A stretch of DNA of 51,064 bases from Acidobacteriota bacterium (lineage in GTDB: Bacteria > Acidobacteriota > Terriglobia > Acidiferrales > UBA7541): contig JAJYLB010000030.1 of the NCBI GenBank assembly GCA_021788095.1, forward strand, positions 1 through 51,064, in the 5' to 3' direction. How positions within the stretch are numbered: the stretch's first letter is position 1; the number at the start of each line of letters is the position of its first letter. Below, in pieces: positions 26,152-33,566 of this stretch. The notes under the pieces were generated by a model that saw only the letters and a program-made list of their open reading frames with translations, searched no databases and was not told the origin of the DNA. The position numbers and the translations under genes are program-made.

Positions 26152-26352
26152 ATGAACATGCAAGAAGGTCTGGCATCCGTCGGGGAAACCTCGAAACTAT
26201 TTTCGATTTCGACATTCACAGTCCGCCGGATGATTAGGGCGGGGGAGCTACGCGCCGTGCGCGTCGGCAAGCGCGTGCTTGTTCCACGGAGTGAGATCAC
26301 GCGGGTCATAGCCCACGGCTGTGGCAAACGCGCGGGCGCCGGCAATGACTGA
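26152..26352 (+). CDS. Excisionase-like helix-turn-helix protein
   Basis: A 66-residue protein that is one winged-helix domain: LASVGETSKLFSISTFTVRR, then MIRAGELRAVRVGKRVLVPRSEI. This is the usual form of excisionase/HTH_17 proteins of integrative elements, which bend attachment-site DNA and often repress the integrase promoter. It is divergent from the zinc-ribbon/int2 operon, with the shared region 26074-26151 between them. A GGGAG lies upstream of the ATG. The next gene overlaps its stop by 8 bases. Confidence 0.85.
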   Translation: MNMQEGLASVGETSKLFSISTFTVRRMIRAGELRAVRVGKRVLVPRSEITRVIAHGCGKRAGAGND

Positions 26353-26587
26353 TAACCCACTACGCCCCGTCCAAGAGGGTCAGCATCCGCACATGCCGCC
26401 CCGAGCGGGGCCGTGGCCGGACTGCTGGATTGTGCGGCGGGCGCTCACCGAGACCGAGATTATCGCCAAGACCCCCGAGCGGCTTCCGCGCCGCCTCCGG
26501 GCCGCCATCCGCCGCGCCTGCCGAAACTTGGCCCGCGATGTGCGCGGCCTGGCGCGCTTGCTCGAAGGTCGTGGGGGACGGCCGTGA
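26345..26587 (+). CDS. Small basic protein of integrative element
   Basis: An 80-residue protein starting MTDNPLRP at 26345, overlapping the HTH gene stop by 8 bases. The middle has a PDCWIVRRALTETEIIAKTP stretch and the end is Arg-rich (LPRRLRAAIRRACRNLARD), probably two helices. It has no family I recognise. Overlap on both sides and the same strand support a real gene in the operon leading to the DUF3631 protein. Confidence 0.5.
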   Translation: MTDNPLRPVQEGQHPHMPPRAGPWPDCWIVRRALTETEIIAKTPERLPRRLRAAIRRACRNLARDVRGLARLLEGRGGRP

Positions 26588-26655
26588 GCGAGCCACGCGC
26601 CCATCGGTCGCCGCTCGCAGAGGCAAGATACCGAAAGCGATTGAGAGCCGGATAG
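26584..26655 (+). CDS. Very short ORF (23 codons) between element genes
   Basis: GTG at 26584 overlaps the stop of the previous gene (GTGA) and the frame ends at 26655, 6 bases before the next gene. The peptide is basic (MSEPRAHRSP, ARYRKRLRAG). It may be a coupling ORF that carries ribosomes to the next gene, whose own ribosome site is poor. Existence as a protein is uncertain. Confidence 0.25.
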   Translation: MSEPRAHRSPLAEARYRKRLRAG

Positions 26656-26661
26656 TCGCTT

Positions 26662-27915
26662 ATGCGGCCGACCAACACGCCTGCACCCCTAACCGGGGAC
26701 AGCTTGGGCCTTCTCGCCGAGATGGAACGCCTCTTCCAGCGTTACGCGGCGCTCTCCCCTGGACTGCCGCTGGTGCTGGCGCTTTGGAGCATCGCCGCTC
26801 ACATGTTCGCCGTGTTCGATGCCTTCCCCTATCTGGCCATTACCTCGCCCACCAGGCGGTGCGGCAAGACGCGGGTGGCCGAGCTGCTGGAGCTGGTATG
26901 TCCCAATCCACTTCGCACGGTCGGCATCAGCACGGCGGCGCTGTTCCGCACGATTCAGGCGAAAAAGCCCGCCTTCATCATTGACGAAGCCGAGAGTTTG
27001 CGGGGAAAAAGTGAACGGGCCGAAGCGTTGCGAGAGATTCTGAACGCGGGGTACCGGAAGGGGCAGAAGGTAATCCGGTGCTTCGGTGGAAACGGCAAGG
27101 ACTACAAGACGCGCGAGTTTGAGACCTATTGCCCAAAGGCGCTTGTGCTGATCGGCTCGCTTCCCGATACGCTGGCAGACCGCTGCATTCCCATTGAAAT
27201 GAGGCGGCGCACAGGCGAGAACCTGGAACGTTTTCGCTTCGACCGCGCCAGGCGGGAAACGAAGCCGCTTGCCGCGTCCATCAGTCGGTGGGCCAAAGCG
27301 CACCGCACATCCGTCCGAAGCTGGTATCGCAATAATGATCTGTCCATCCTCCAGGACCGGGAAGCCGATTTGTGGTTACCGCTGTTCGCGGTCCTCGCTG
27401 TGCTGTGTCCAGAGCGCCAGCCGGAGCTAGAGGCCGTTGCGCTGCGGATCGCGGGCGCGAAGGACGAAAGCGAGTCGGTTGACCTGGGCATTCGCCTGCT
27501 TCAGGGCATACGCCGCGCCTTCGACGAAGCGGGTGCGGACCGGCTCTCGACCAAAGCGTTGCTCTCGCGCCTGAACGGCGACGCGGAGTCACCCTGGCCT
27601 GCGTGGAATCAGGGTAAGGGCCTTAACCCCCACAATCTTGGACGAATCCTCCGGCCCTTCGGCATCGGTTCGGGGACGGTGCGGCTTTCGGACGGGCAAA
27701 CGGCTAAGGGATACTACCGGGACGTTTTTACCGATGCTTGGGACCGTTACATTCCCGCGCCCGAGAAGCGTCACAACGTCACAACTCAGATAAACACTGG
27801 CGAAAATGGCGTTTCGCCCTCCGCCACGGAGGATGGCTGTGACGGCACCGAAAATGCGATTTCAGCCAATGTTTATGCGGGTTGTGACGGTGTGACGGAC
27901 CAAAAGCAGGGGTAG
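26662..27915 (+). CDS. DUF3631-type helicase/replication protein of integrative element
   Basis: A 417-residue protein. YLAITSPTRRCGKTRVAELL at about 56-75 is a P-loop (SPTRRCGKT), FIIDEAESL is Walker B, and LVLIGSLPDTLADRCIPIEM at about 160-180 is the sensor/arginine-finger segment. This fits the DUF3631 domain found at the C-terminus of primase/helicase proteins in phages and small integrative elements. No primase domain is fused and none is visible nearby, so it may need host primase. The C-terminus (NVTTQINTGENGVSPSATE) is polar. It probably drives replication of the excised element. Its ribosome site is weak; a start at 26722 is possible. Confidence 0.8.
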   Translation: MRPTNTPAPLTGDSLGLLAEMERLFQRYAALSPGLPLVLALWSIAAHMFAVFDAFPYLAITSPTRRCGKTRVAELLELVCPNPLRTVGISTAALFRTIQAKKPAFIIDEAESLRGKSERAEALREILNAGYRKGQKVIRCFGGNGKDYKTREFETYCPKALVLIGSLPDTLADRCIPIEMRRRTGENLERFRFDRARRETKPLAASISRWAKAHRTSVRSWYRNNDLSILQDREADLWLPLFAVLAVLCPERQPELEAVALRIAGAKDESESVDLGIRLLQGIRRAFDEAGADRLSTKALLSRLNGDAESPWPAWNQGKGLNPHNLGRILRPFGIGSGTVRLSDGQTAKGYYRDVFTDAWDRYIPAPEKRHNVTTQINTGENGVSPSATEDGCDGTENAISANVYAGCDGVTDQKQG

Positions 27916-27917
27916 GC

Positions 27918-28421
27918 TCAGGAGCGGCCCTTGACGTAAGAGAGAATCGCGGCGTCAACCTGTCCCCCTGATGGCTCCCACACGGGATTGTGGCAGGCCG
28001 GGGCAGGCTCGCTCCTAGGGGCAGACCGCTTCGCGTTCCCCGTCTCGGTCTCGCCGCCGGGTGCCCAAGCCGGACGGTCATACTGGACAAGGAGCGTCTC
28101 CCCCTGCTCGGCAGGTTCCAGCCCGCGCAGCTTCAGAACCGCTAGCGCCACGCTCAACCGCTGGGGAGAGACTGTACCCCGCCCAGCTAGCGCGTCCTCC
28201 ACGATTTTCTCCGCCCGAGCGAAGATACGGTGCATCCGGCTCGCTCGCTTCGCAGGCCGCTCGCCCCGCAATTCGTTCTCGCGCCGGGCCGCATGCGCTC
28301 TCTGGGCAAACTCCCGCGCGTTCTCGGGCGTGAAGCGGGATGCCGGGCGCAGGTTGGCGATGCTGTTCGGATGGGTTCCCCGCCCCTTCTTCGCTCCGGC
28401 CCGATGTTCACCGCCTTCCAT
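27918..28421 (-). CDS. Uncharacterised element protein
   Basis: A 167-residue basic protein with PASRFTPENAREFAQRAHAA near the N-terminus, followed by long Arg/Ala-rich helices and a VSPQRLSVALAVLKLRGL segment. The start of it resembles short DNA-packaging or terminase-like small proteins, but I cannot confirm this. GGGAGGG precedes the ATG. It converges with the DUF3631 gene, the two stops being 2 bases apart. Confidence 0.6.
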   Translation of the reverse strand: MEGGEHRAGAKKGRGTHPNSIANLRPASRFTPENAREFAQRAHAARRENELRGERPAKRASRMHRIFARAEKIVEDALAGRGTVSPQRLSVALAVLKLRGLEPAEQGETLLVQYDRPAWAPGGETETGNAKRSAPRSEPAPACHNPVWEPSGGQVDAAILSYVKGRS

Positions 28422-28503
28422 TTCGCAATCCCTCCCCTTCCAGTATAGCGGCTGCGGCCCGGCCTAGAAGGTGCCTTAGATTGCGAGGAAAGAAACGGGC
28501 GAG

Positions 28504-29097
28504 CTACCGCGCTGGGCAACTGTCGCGCTTCGGGTCGCCAGCCATGCGTAACATCACCGTAGGAGCCTGCGGTCGGGTCGCGTTCTCGACAAAGCATATC
28601 TCTCCGTCGAAGCCGCCAGGAGAGGTGTGCGTCTGCACGTCCCAGAACTTAAAGCGCACCTGGTCTCCTGGCAACACGAAAAATCGAGCTTTGGGGTCCT
28701 GAAAGAACCCCCAGACAGTGCCGTCATTGAGATACAAATAGCGCCTCGACTGCGACCTACGCACTTGCTGAACAGTGGCCGTGTCCACCAGCCCGGCATT
28801 AATTGCGCCCCGGAACAGGCCGCTAAGTGCGCTCTTGATCTGGTCGTAATGCGCCGCGCCGATTGCGAACAGGACGGCAAGCGCCACAATACCCACCAGC
28901 TCCCTAAGAGTCTGCTTCCAGCGAACCGGCCCGGTTGGCTTTTCCTCCCGTGCTGCTATTTGGCGGTCGGCCTCTTGCTCGCGCCTCTTCTCCAGCCATT
29001 CCAAGAAAATGGGAGACTCCTTCACCCTTTCCGTGCGTCCGTTGTTCTCCTCGCGCTTCTGTTTGGGGATTTCCGAAAGGCCGTCGTCCATTTTCAT
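28504..29097 (-). CDS. Single-pass membrane protein of integrative element
   Basis: A protein of about 197 residues. A charged N-terminal region of about 65 residues (KREENNGRTERVKES, ARREEKPTG-like) is followed by one membrane segment, LVGIVALAVLFAIGAAHY. The rest (about 110 residues) would be outside and contains SRRYLYLNDGTVWGFFQDP, a beta-rich stretch with two late cysteines. No family recognised. It could be cargo acting at the envelope, for example against other mobile elements, but nothing proves this. The start is ATG at 29097; a TTG lies two codons upstream. Confidence 0.6.
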   Translation of the reverse strand: MKMDDGLSEIPKQKREENNGRTERVKESPIFLEWLEKRREQEADRQIAAREEKPTGPVRWKQTLRELVGIVALAVLFAIGAAHYDQIKSALSGLFRGAINAGLVDTATVQQVRRSQSRRYLYLNDGTVWGFFQDPKARFFVLPGDQVRFKFWDVQTHTSPGGFDGEICFVENATRPQAPTVMLRMAGDPKRDSCPAR

Positions 29098-29534
29098 TGC
29101 CAATTGCTACGAGTTAAGCAAACCAACTGGTCGGCTGGCAAGGCGGAATTTATCCTGTGGCCCTTAACGTACACCGTTGCTGGAGCGGATTCGCCGAAGT
29201 GCGCTGCATCTGAAGTCCACTCCGCCGGGTGCTGACGGCCTCGCTCCGCTCGGCCTAGATAGCGACGCGATGCGTGGCCCTGCTGGAACCGTTTCCGAAG
29301 GGACACGGCTGGAGCAGCCCTCTAAAGAGCCGGGGCCAGAACGAAGGCCGAATTTTCGGCCTGGTCAGCGTGCGGCACTGCGCGTCGGCTTTCCAGTACC
29401 TCCGCTGCGACTTCGCCTCGGCCAAGCCGCGCCGTGCTGGGCAACCGCCGCGCTTGGGGTCGTCCCAGCTACTCGCTGGGTCAGCGTAGGGCGAGGATTG
29501 GCGCACGGTCAAGGGTGTTAGCTGGGTGCCAGGC
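29098..29534. other. Intergenic region with short inverted repeat (29345-29362)
   Basis: About 440 bases without a supported gene. At 29345-29362 AGGCCGAA and TTCGGCCT are inverted around two bases, a small hairpin of unknown use; no T-run follows it. Short frames on both strands have no ribosome site. Confidence 0.4.
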
Positions 29535-30110
29535 TCAAGGAATCTTCGCGTCCTGAAATGGGACCAGTCCCCGCGTGGGAACAAGCATCTCCTGGTCCAT
29601 CTGATTTTTCAACGTCCAGCCCTTTTCGCCCATGAGCTTATCGAAGGCATTATTGGACTTTTTGCAGCTGTCAGACGTCGGCAAGACAGGCGAGTTGATT
29701 ACGACCACGGACGGCGGGGAGAACCGGACTTTCAAGGTTTCGTCCGTGCAACCGTTAAGGGAGCGAGAGTCGGCCACAATTCCGTCTTTGTCCCAGCTAA
29801 CAGGCTGGAACTCTTGAATCCAGGTCGTTTCCAAGCCCCGATCAGGAGTATCGCTGAGCATATCCAGGCACTCGTTCTCGCGGATCGAGCAAAGGATTGT
29901 CTCGACCTCTGGCGGGCCTTGATACTTGGGATCGTCGATTGGAACGAACCTACCTTGAATCCAAAACAAGGTCTTGGGGTGTATATCGGAACTCACAAAG
30001 GTGAGCGGCCCTGAATTCCTCTCCTGCGTCTGGGCGCAGCACGGAGGGGCCGTCAAGAGTAATAGCCCGGCAACCAGAGTGACCAGGATTGCCAAGCCAG
30101 TGGCACGCAT
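29535..30110 (-). CDS. Exported protein with N-terminal signal peptide
   Basis: A 191-residue protein. The first 26 residues form a Sec signal peptide (MRATGLAILVTLVAGLLLLT, cleavage about after PCCAQ; the cysteines also allow a lipoprotein reading). The mature part has six cysteines, which suggests disulfides in the periplasm (ILCSIRENECLDML, NGCTDE, SDSCKKS). No family recognised. AAGGAGG lies right before the ATG, a strong ribosome site. It is on the same strand as the membrane-protein gene, 437 bases upstream of it, and may be part of the element's cargo. Confidence 0.65.
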   Translation of the reverse strand: MRATGLAILVTLVAGLLLLTAPPCCAQTQERNSGPLTFVSSDIHPKTLFWIQGRFVPIDDPKYQGPPEVETILCSIRENECLDMLSDTPDRGLETTWIQEFQPVSWDKDGIVADSRSLNGCTDETLKVRFSPPSVVVINSPVLPTSDSCKKSNNAFDKLMGEKGWTLKNQMDQEMLVPTRGLVPFQDAKIP

Positions 30111-30385
30111 GTTCTCCTCCTTGGTCGGTCAGGTGATATTTTCTGACAAGGTGCTCGCTCTGTGCTGGAACAGTTGTTCAAACAAGCACTGCTGGAACAG
30201 ATCGAAAATTTGCCCTGGCGTTTGTGTGACACTGCGCGACCCGATTCCAGTACCTTGCTATCGACTTCCCCACTTCGCGCGCGCCGCGTGGGACGGCCCG
30301 CCAGCGCAATCCGGGGCGCGTGGGGCGATTGTTCGAGCGAGGCGAAGGGGGAATTGCCGCTGTCAGGCGGCGATAGGCGGCTGGG

Positions 30386-30410
30386 CGCTGTGCCCAGAAT
30401 TGTGCCCACC
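30386..30410. repeat. 25-bp direct repeat, right copy (candidate integrase arm site)
   Basis: Identical to 24259-24283, including the two TGTGCCCA octamers 12 bases apart, in the same orientation. It is 125 bases inside the right attachment core. Confidence 0.6.
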
Positions 30411-30535
30411 CCCTGACTAGCGGGCGTGAGTTATGCGAGCGCAGAGGCTCGTTAAACCCATACGAACACTGCTTTTTCACTATATGAGCTTATCTCTGCG
30501 ATATGCTGCTAACTTATTGATTTTCCGTTAGGCAA

Positions 30536-30569
30536 GCAGCCCTGTTCGGCCACTCCAGCACCTCTCCGC
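30536..30569 (-). repeat. Attachment core, outer side; orphan 5' fragment of tRNA-Ser
   Basis: This copy of the 34-bp core carries the first 32 nt of tRNA-Ser(GCU) but not the rest of the gene. It marks the outer element boundary. Before integration it would have been joined to the tRNA body at 24154. Directly inside the element the sequence diverges. Confidence 0.85.
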
Positions 30570-30870
30570 GGATCTGGGAATGCGCCTTCGAGGAAGTATA
30601 GCACGCGGTGTTTTGGCGCGTTGAGAGCCTCAGCGGATGTTGCGGGATGCCTCGGTTCGGGTGCTTGCCATGTGCGCCCTCGGACCGCCCGCGCTCCATT
30701 TGCGTCAGCCCCCTGGAGCCAATTTTTGCTCCGTGCCTGTCAATGCCGCCCCTGCTTTTCTCCGTTTTGCCACCCACGCCGAGAGGCCGCTAAAGGGTGA
30801 CGTTACACAAGGTATGCCCCGCAAGCGCATGGGCGACGCGCTACACTGGCCTGCGGACGGGGGTGGATGC
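30570..30870. other. Intergenic region between element and GH28 gene
   Basis: About 300 bases of chromosomal flank. Apart from the orphan tRNA -10 at its left end and a weak TACACT at 30842-30847 that could be a -10 for the GH28 gene, I see nothing in it. Confidence 0.35.
30595..30600 (-). promoter_or_regulatory. Candidate -10 of the original tRNA-Ser promoter, now orphaned
   Basis: Reads TATACT on the minus strand, about 27 bases before the first tRNA base of the orphan fragment. No good -35 is visible. Its position fits the native tRNA promoter before the element split it from the gene. Confidence 0.35.
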
Positions 30871-32265
30871 ATGAGGATCGCAACCAGACCGGCAAAAGAA
30901 ACTGTGGGTCGTGGCGCCGCTGCGGCGCTTGCGCTGCTCCTTCTGTGCGCGGGAGCGCGCGCGGCCGATTTTCCGGTCACCAAGTACGGCGCCGTACCCG
31001 ACGGGAAAACGGTGGATACGGCGGCCATTCAGCGCGCGATAGACGCCGCCGCGAAGGTGGGTCGCGGCACGGTGGTTTTCGCGCCCGGAATCTATCTAAC
31101 GGGCGCCCTTTTCCTGAAAACGGGGGTGAACCTGGACGTCGGCAAGGGCGCGATCCTGCGCGGCGTTCAAGTTCTCTCCGCCTATCCCGAGATGTGGACT
31201 CGGGTCGCCGGTATCGAGATGACTTGGCCCGCGGCTTTGATCAACGTTTACCGGCAGTCCGGCGTGCGCATTTTCGGCCAAGGCACTATCGACGGGAACG
31301 GAAAGATCTGGTGGGACAAGTACTGGAGGATGCGCCGGTCCTACGACAAGATGGGGCTGCGCTGGGCCGCGGATTACGACTGCCGGCGGCCGCGCCTGAT
31401 CCAGATCTACAAGTCCTCGAACGTCTCGCTCGACGGCTTGCGGCTGGAAAGATCGGGCTTCTGGACGGTGCACATCTGCTTCTCCCGCGAGGTGACGGTC
31501 GATGGCGTCACCATCCGGAACAACATCGGCGGACGCGGGCCCAGCACCGACGGCATCGACGTGGATTCTTCTTCCCACGTACTGATCGAGCATGCCGACA
31601 TCTCCGACAACGACGACGCCATCGTCCTCAAGTCGGGCCGGGACGCCGACGGCTTGCGCGTGGATCGGCCGACCGAAGACGTGGTCGTTCGCGACTCGGT
31701 CGTTCGCGACGCGGCCGCGGGATTCACCATCGGCAGCGAGACTTCCGGCGGCATCCGCAATGTGAAAGTGGAGAACATCACGGTTCTCGCGGCCGTGCCC
31801 AAAGGCATCTATTTCAAATCGGCCAAGACGCGCGGCGGCAGCATCCGGAATATCGTGATCCGCGGCATGCGCATGGAAGGCGTGGCCGTACCCATCGCCG
31901 TGGATTTGAATTGGAACCAGAGTTACAGCTACGCGCACTTGCCACCGGGGGTGAAGAACGCGCCCCGCTACTGGAAAGTGCTGGCCGAGCCGGTGCCGCT
32001 CGAAAAGGGCTTGCCCCATTTCCAGGACATCCGCATCTCCGACGTCACGGCGACGGGAGCGCGCCGGGCCTTCGCCGTGCGCGCTTACCCCGACGATTTC
32101 CTCAGGAATTTCCGCTTCGCCCATATCCGCATCCAGGCGCAAACCGCGGGCAGCATCGCGGACGGGGAAGACTGGACTTTCGTCGATACCAACATCCAAG
32201 CCGCCGATGGCAGCCACGTCGCTTTGACCGACTGCCGCGGCATTCACGGTCTCGTGGGGAAATAG
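30871..32265 (+). CDS. GH28-type glycoside hydrolase (polygalacturonase family), exported
   Basis: A 464-residue exported enzyme. The first 30 residues are a signal peptide (GRGAAAALALLLLCAGARA). The mature part starts DFPVTKYGAVPDGKTVDT, the standard opening of right-handed beta-helix GH28 proteins, and holds the family core GPSTDGIDVDSS and DNDDAIVLKSGRD, which supply the acid residues. The usual G-H-G motif is replaced near TIGSETSGGIRNVKVEN, as in many rhamnogalacturonan-type members. It would cut galacturonate-containing polymers. It converges with the fucose operon, ending 60 bases from the GH105 gene. The ATG at 30871 follows GGTGG and is the first one before the signal peptide. The exact substrate is uncertain. 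Confidence 0.85.
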   Translation: MRIATRPAKETVGRGAAAALALLLLCAGARAADFPVTKYGAVPDGKTVDTAAIQRAIDAAAKVGRGTVVFAPGIYLTGALFLKTGVNLDVGKGAILRGVQVLSAYPEMWTRVAGIEMTWPAALINVYRQSGVRIFGQGTIDGNGKIWWDKYWRMRRSYDKMGLRWAADYDCRRPRLIQIYKSSNVSLDGLRLERSGFWTVHICFSREVTVDGVTIRNNIGGRGPSTDGIDVDSSSHVLIEHADISDNDDAIVLKSGRDADGLRVDRPTEDVVVRDSVVRDAAAGFTIGSETSGGIRNVKVENITVLAAVPKGIYFKSAKTRGGSIRNIVIRGMRMEGVAVPIAVDLNWNQSYSYAHLPPGVKNAPRYWKVLAEPVPLEKGLPHFQDIRISDVTATGARRAFAVRAYPDDFLRNFRFAHIRIQAQTAGSIADGEDWTFVDTNIQAADGSHVALTDCRGIHGLVGK

Positions 32266-32324
32266 CCTCGCGCGCTTCTGCCTTCGGCGAGCCATCCGGG
32301 CCAAACGGGCGGCGGCGGAATCGC

Positions 32325-33557
32325 TCAGCGCGACACGCGCGAAAGCAGATCGTTCATGACCAGGAACGCGCCCAGGCCGTGGAAGTCGTCCGTTTTTTGC
32401 GGCCGCGCGAGATAGAAAGCCAGGTTCCCCACGTTCGTTCCCACGCAGATGCCGGGGATGTGCGCCGAGCCGTCGGGATCGCGAACGAGCCGCGCCAGAA
32501 TGCCGCGGTAGCCCTTCGCGGCCACGCTCTCGTACTTCGGAGCCACGTAATGCTCGCGGACCGCGCGCGCAATGAAATAGGCGAACATGCAGGAGCAGGA
32601 TGTTTCCAGCCAGTTCCCGGGCAGATCGGGCCGGTTGACCACCTGGTACCAGAGCCCGGTTTTAGGATCCTGGTAACGGGCGAGCGCGGCGACCAATTCG
32701 CGGACCATCGCCAGCAGGCGCGGCCGCGCGGGGTCGCGCCGAGGGAGGGCGTGGAGGACGATGATCAACGCCATCGAATACCAGCCGATCGACCGGCCCC
32801 AAAAGAACGAAGAGTGATGGGTGACCGGATTGGCCCAGGGCATCGCGCCCGATTCGTCGTAAGCGTGGAAGAGCAGTCCCGTGGCCGGATCGTACAGATG
32901 CCGGGTATAGATCAGAAGTTGGTGCGCGGCTTCCTTATCGGCGTAACGCGAGTCGTGAAACATCTTGCCGTAACGCACCAGGAATGGCATCGACATGTAG
33001 AGCCCGTCGAGCCAGAGCTGGTGCGGCTTGGTGGTGGCGTGCCAGAAGCCGCCATCGGAGGTGCGCGGATAGGTGTTCAGCCGGTCGCGGATCTCCTCGG
33101 CGGCGAGCTTGTACTTTTTCTCCTTCGTTTCGCGGTAGAGGACGAGCAACAGGTTCCCCGGCAGCATGAAGTCGAGCGAATCGATTTCGGCGTCGATGTG
33201 GCCGCTCGCATCCACGTGAGAATCGATCCAACCGCGCACGTAATCGAGATACCGACGATCGTGCGTCCGGCGATAGACCAGGTACACGCCGTAGAGGAAG
33301 AACGCCACCGCGTAGCCCCATTTCCCCAGCTCGGCTGGGTTCGGATACCGGTCCATCGTCGTTCGGATCACGGCGATCGACCAGTCGAGTCCTTTCGTAG
33401 GGAACGCGGGGGGAAGGGATGGTCCTCGGCTGGCGCTGGTTCCGGCCAAGGGCGTGAGACCTGTGGCGGAAGCCGCCCCGAGATCCTGCGTCACGCCGCC
33501 CAAGGCGAGCAGAGCGCATAAAAGAATCGCCAAGCCTCTCTTCGTGTAGCGGCCCAT
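32325..33557 (-). CDS. GH105 unsaturated (rhamno)galacturonyl hydrolase, exported
   Basis: A 410-residue (alpha/alpha)6-barrel enzyme with a signal peptide (GLAILLCALLALGGV). YteR/GH105 features are WGYAVAFFLYGVYLVYRRT, DSLDFMLPGNLLL, KPHQLWLDGLYMSMPF (with the conserved Asp and Trp), SFFWGRSIGWYSMAL and LETSCSCMFAYFIARA. These enzymes hydrate the double bond left by pectate lyases and release the unsaturated uronic residue. It is the last gene of the operon, 9 bases after the GH29 gene. GAGGGGG precedes the ATG. With the GH28 gene it suggests a pectic substrate that also carries fucose, such as rhamnogalacturonan or xyloglucan-linked pectin. Confidence 0.85.
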   Translation of the reverse strand: MGRYTKRGLAILLCALLALGGVTQDLGAASATGLTPLAGTSASRGPSLPPAFPTKGLDWSIAVIRTTMDRYPNPAELGKWGYAVAFFLYGVYLVYRRTHDRRYLDYVRGWIDSHVDASGHIDAEIDSLDFMLPGNLLLVLYRETKEKKYKLAAEEIRDRLNTYPRTSDGGFWHATTKPHQLWLDGLYMSMPFLVRYGKMFHDSRYADKEAAHQLLIYTRHLYDPATGLLFHAYDESGAMPWANPVTHHSSFFWGRSIGWYSMALIIVLHALPRRDPARPRLLAMVRELVAALARYQDPKTGLWYQVVNRPDLPGNWLETSCSCMFAYFIARAVREHYVAPKYESVAAKGYRGILARLVRDPDGSAHIPGICVGTNVGNLAFYLARPQKTDDFHGLGAFLVMNDLLSRVSR

Positions 33558-33566
33558 GGTCCCCCT

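Larger units (their letters stand above)
24155..30569. mobile_element. 6.4 kb integrative element in the 5' half of tRNA-Ser
   Basis: The element is bounded by the 34-bp direct repeat at 24155-24188 and 30536-30569. It encodes int2 at one end, a zinc-ribbon protein, a divergent excisionase-like HTH protein, a DUF3631-type replication protein and four or five small unknown proteins. No transfer or virion genes are seen, so it resembles a small self-integrating replicon or satellite. Integration is into the tRNA 5' half, whereas most tRNA-targeting integrases use the 3' half. The segment from 30111 to 30535 holds no gene that I can support, only the integrase-arm-like repeat at 30386-30410. Confidence 0.8.

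Noticed and set aside
30867..33521. An 884-codon plus-strand frame across the GH28 and GH105 genes
   Set aside because: It overlaps two well-supported enzymes in other frames and its translation is a low-complexity Arg/Gly-rich string.
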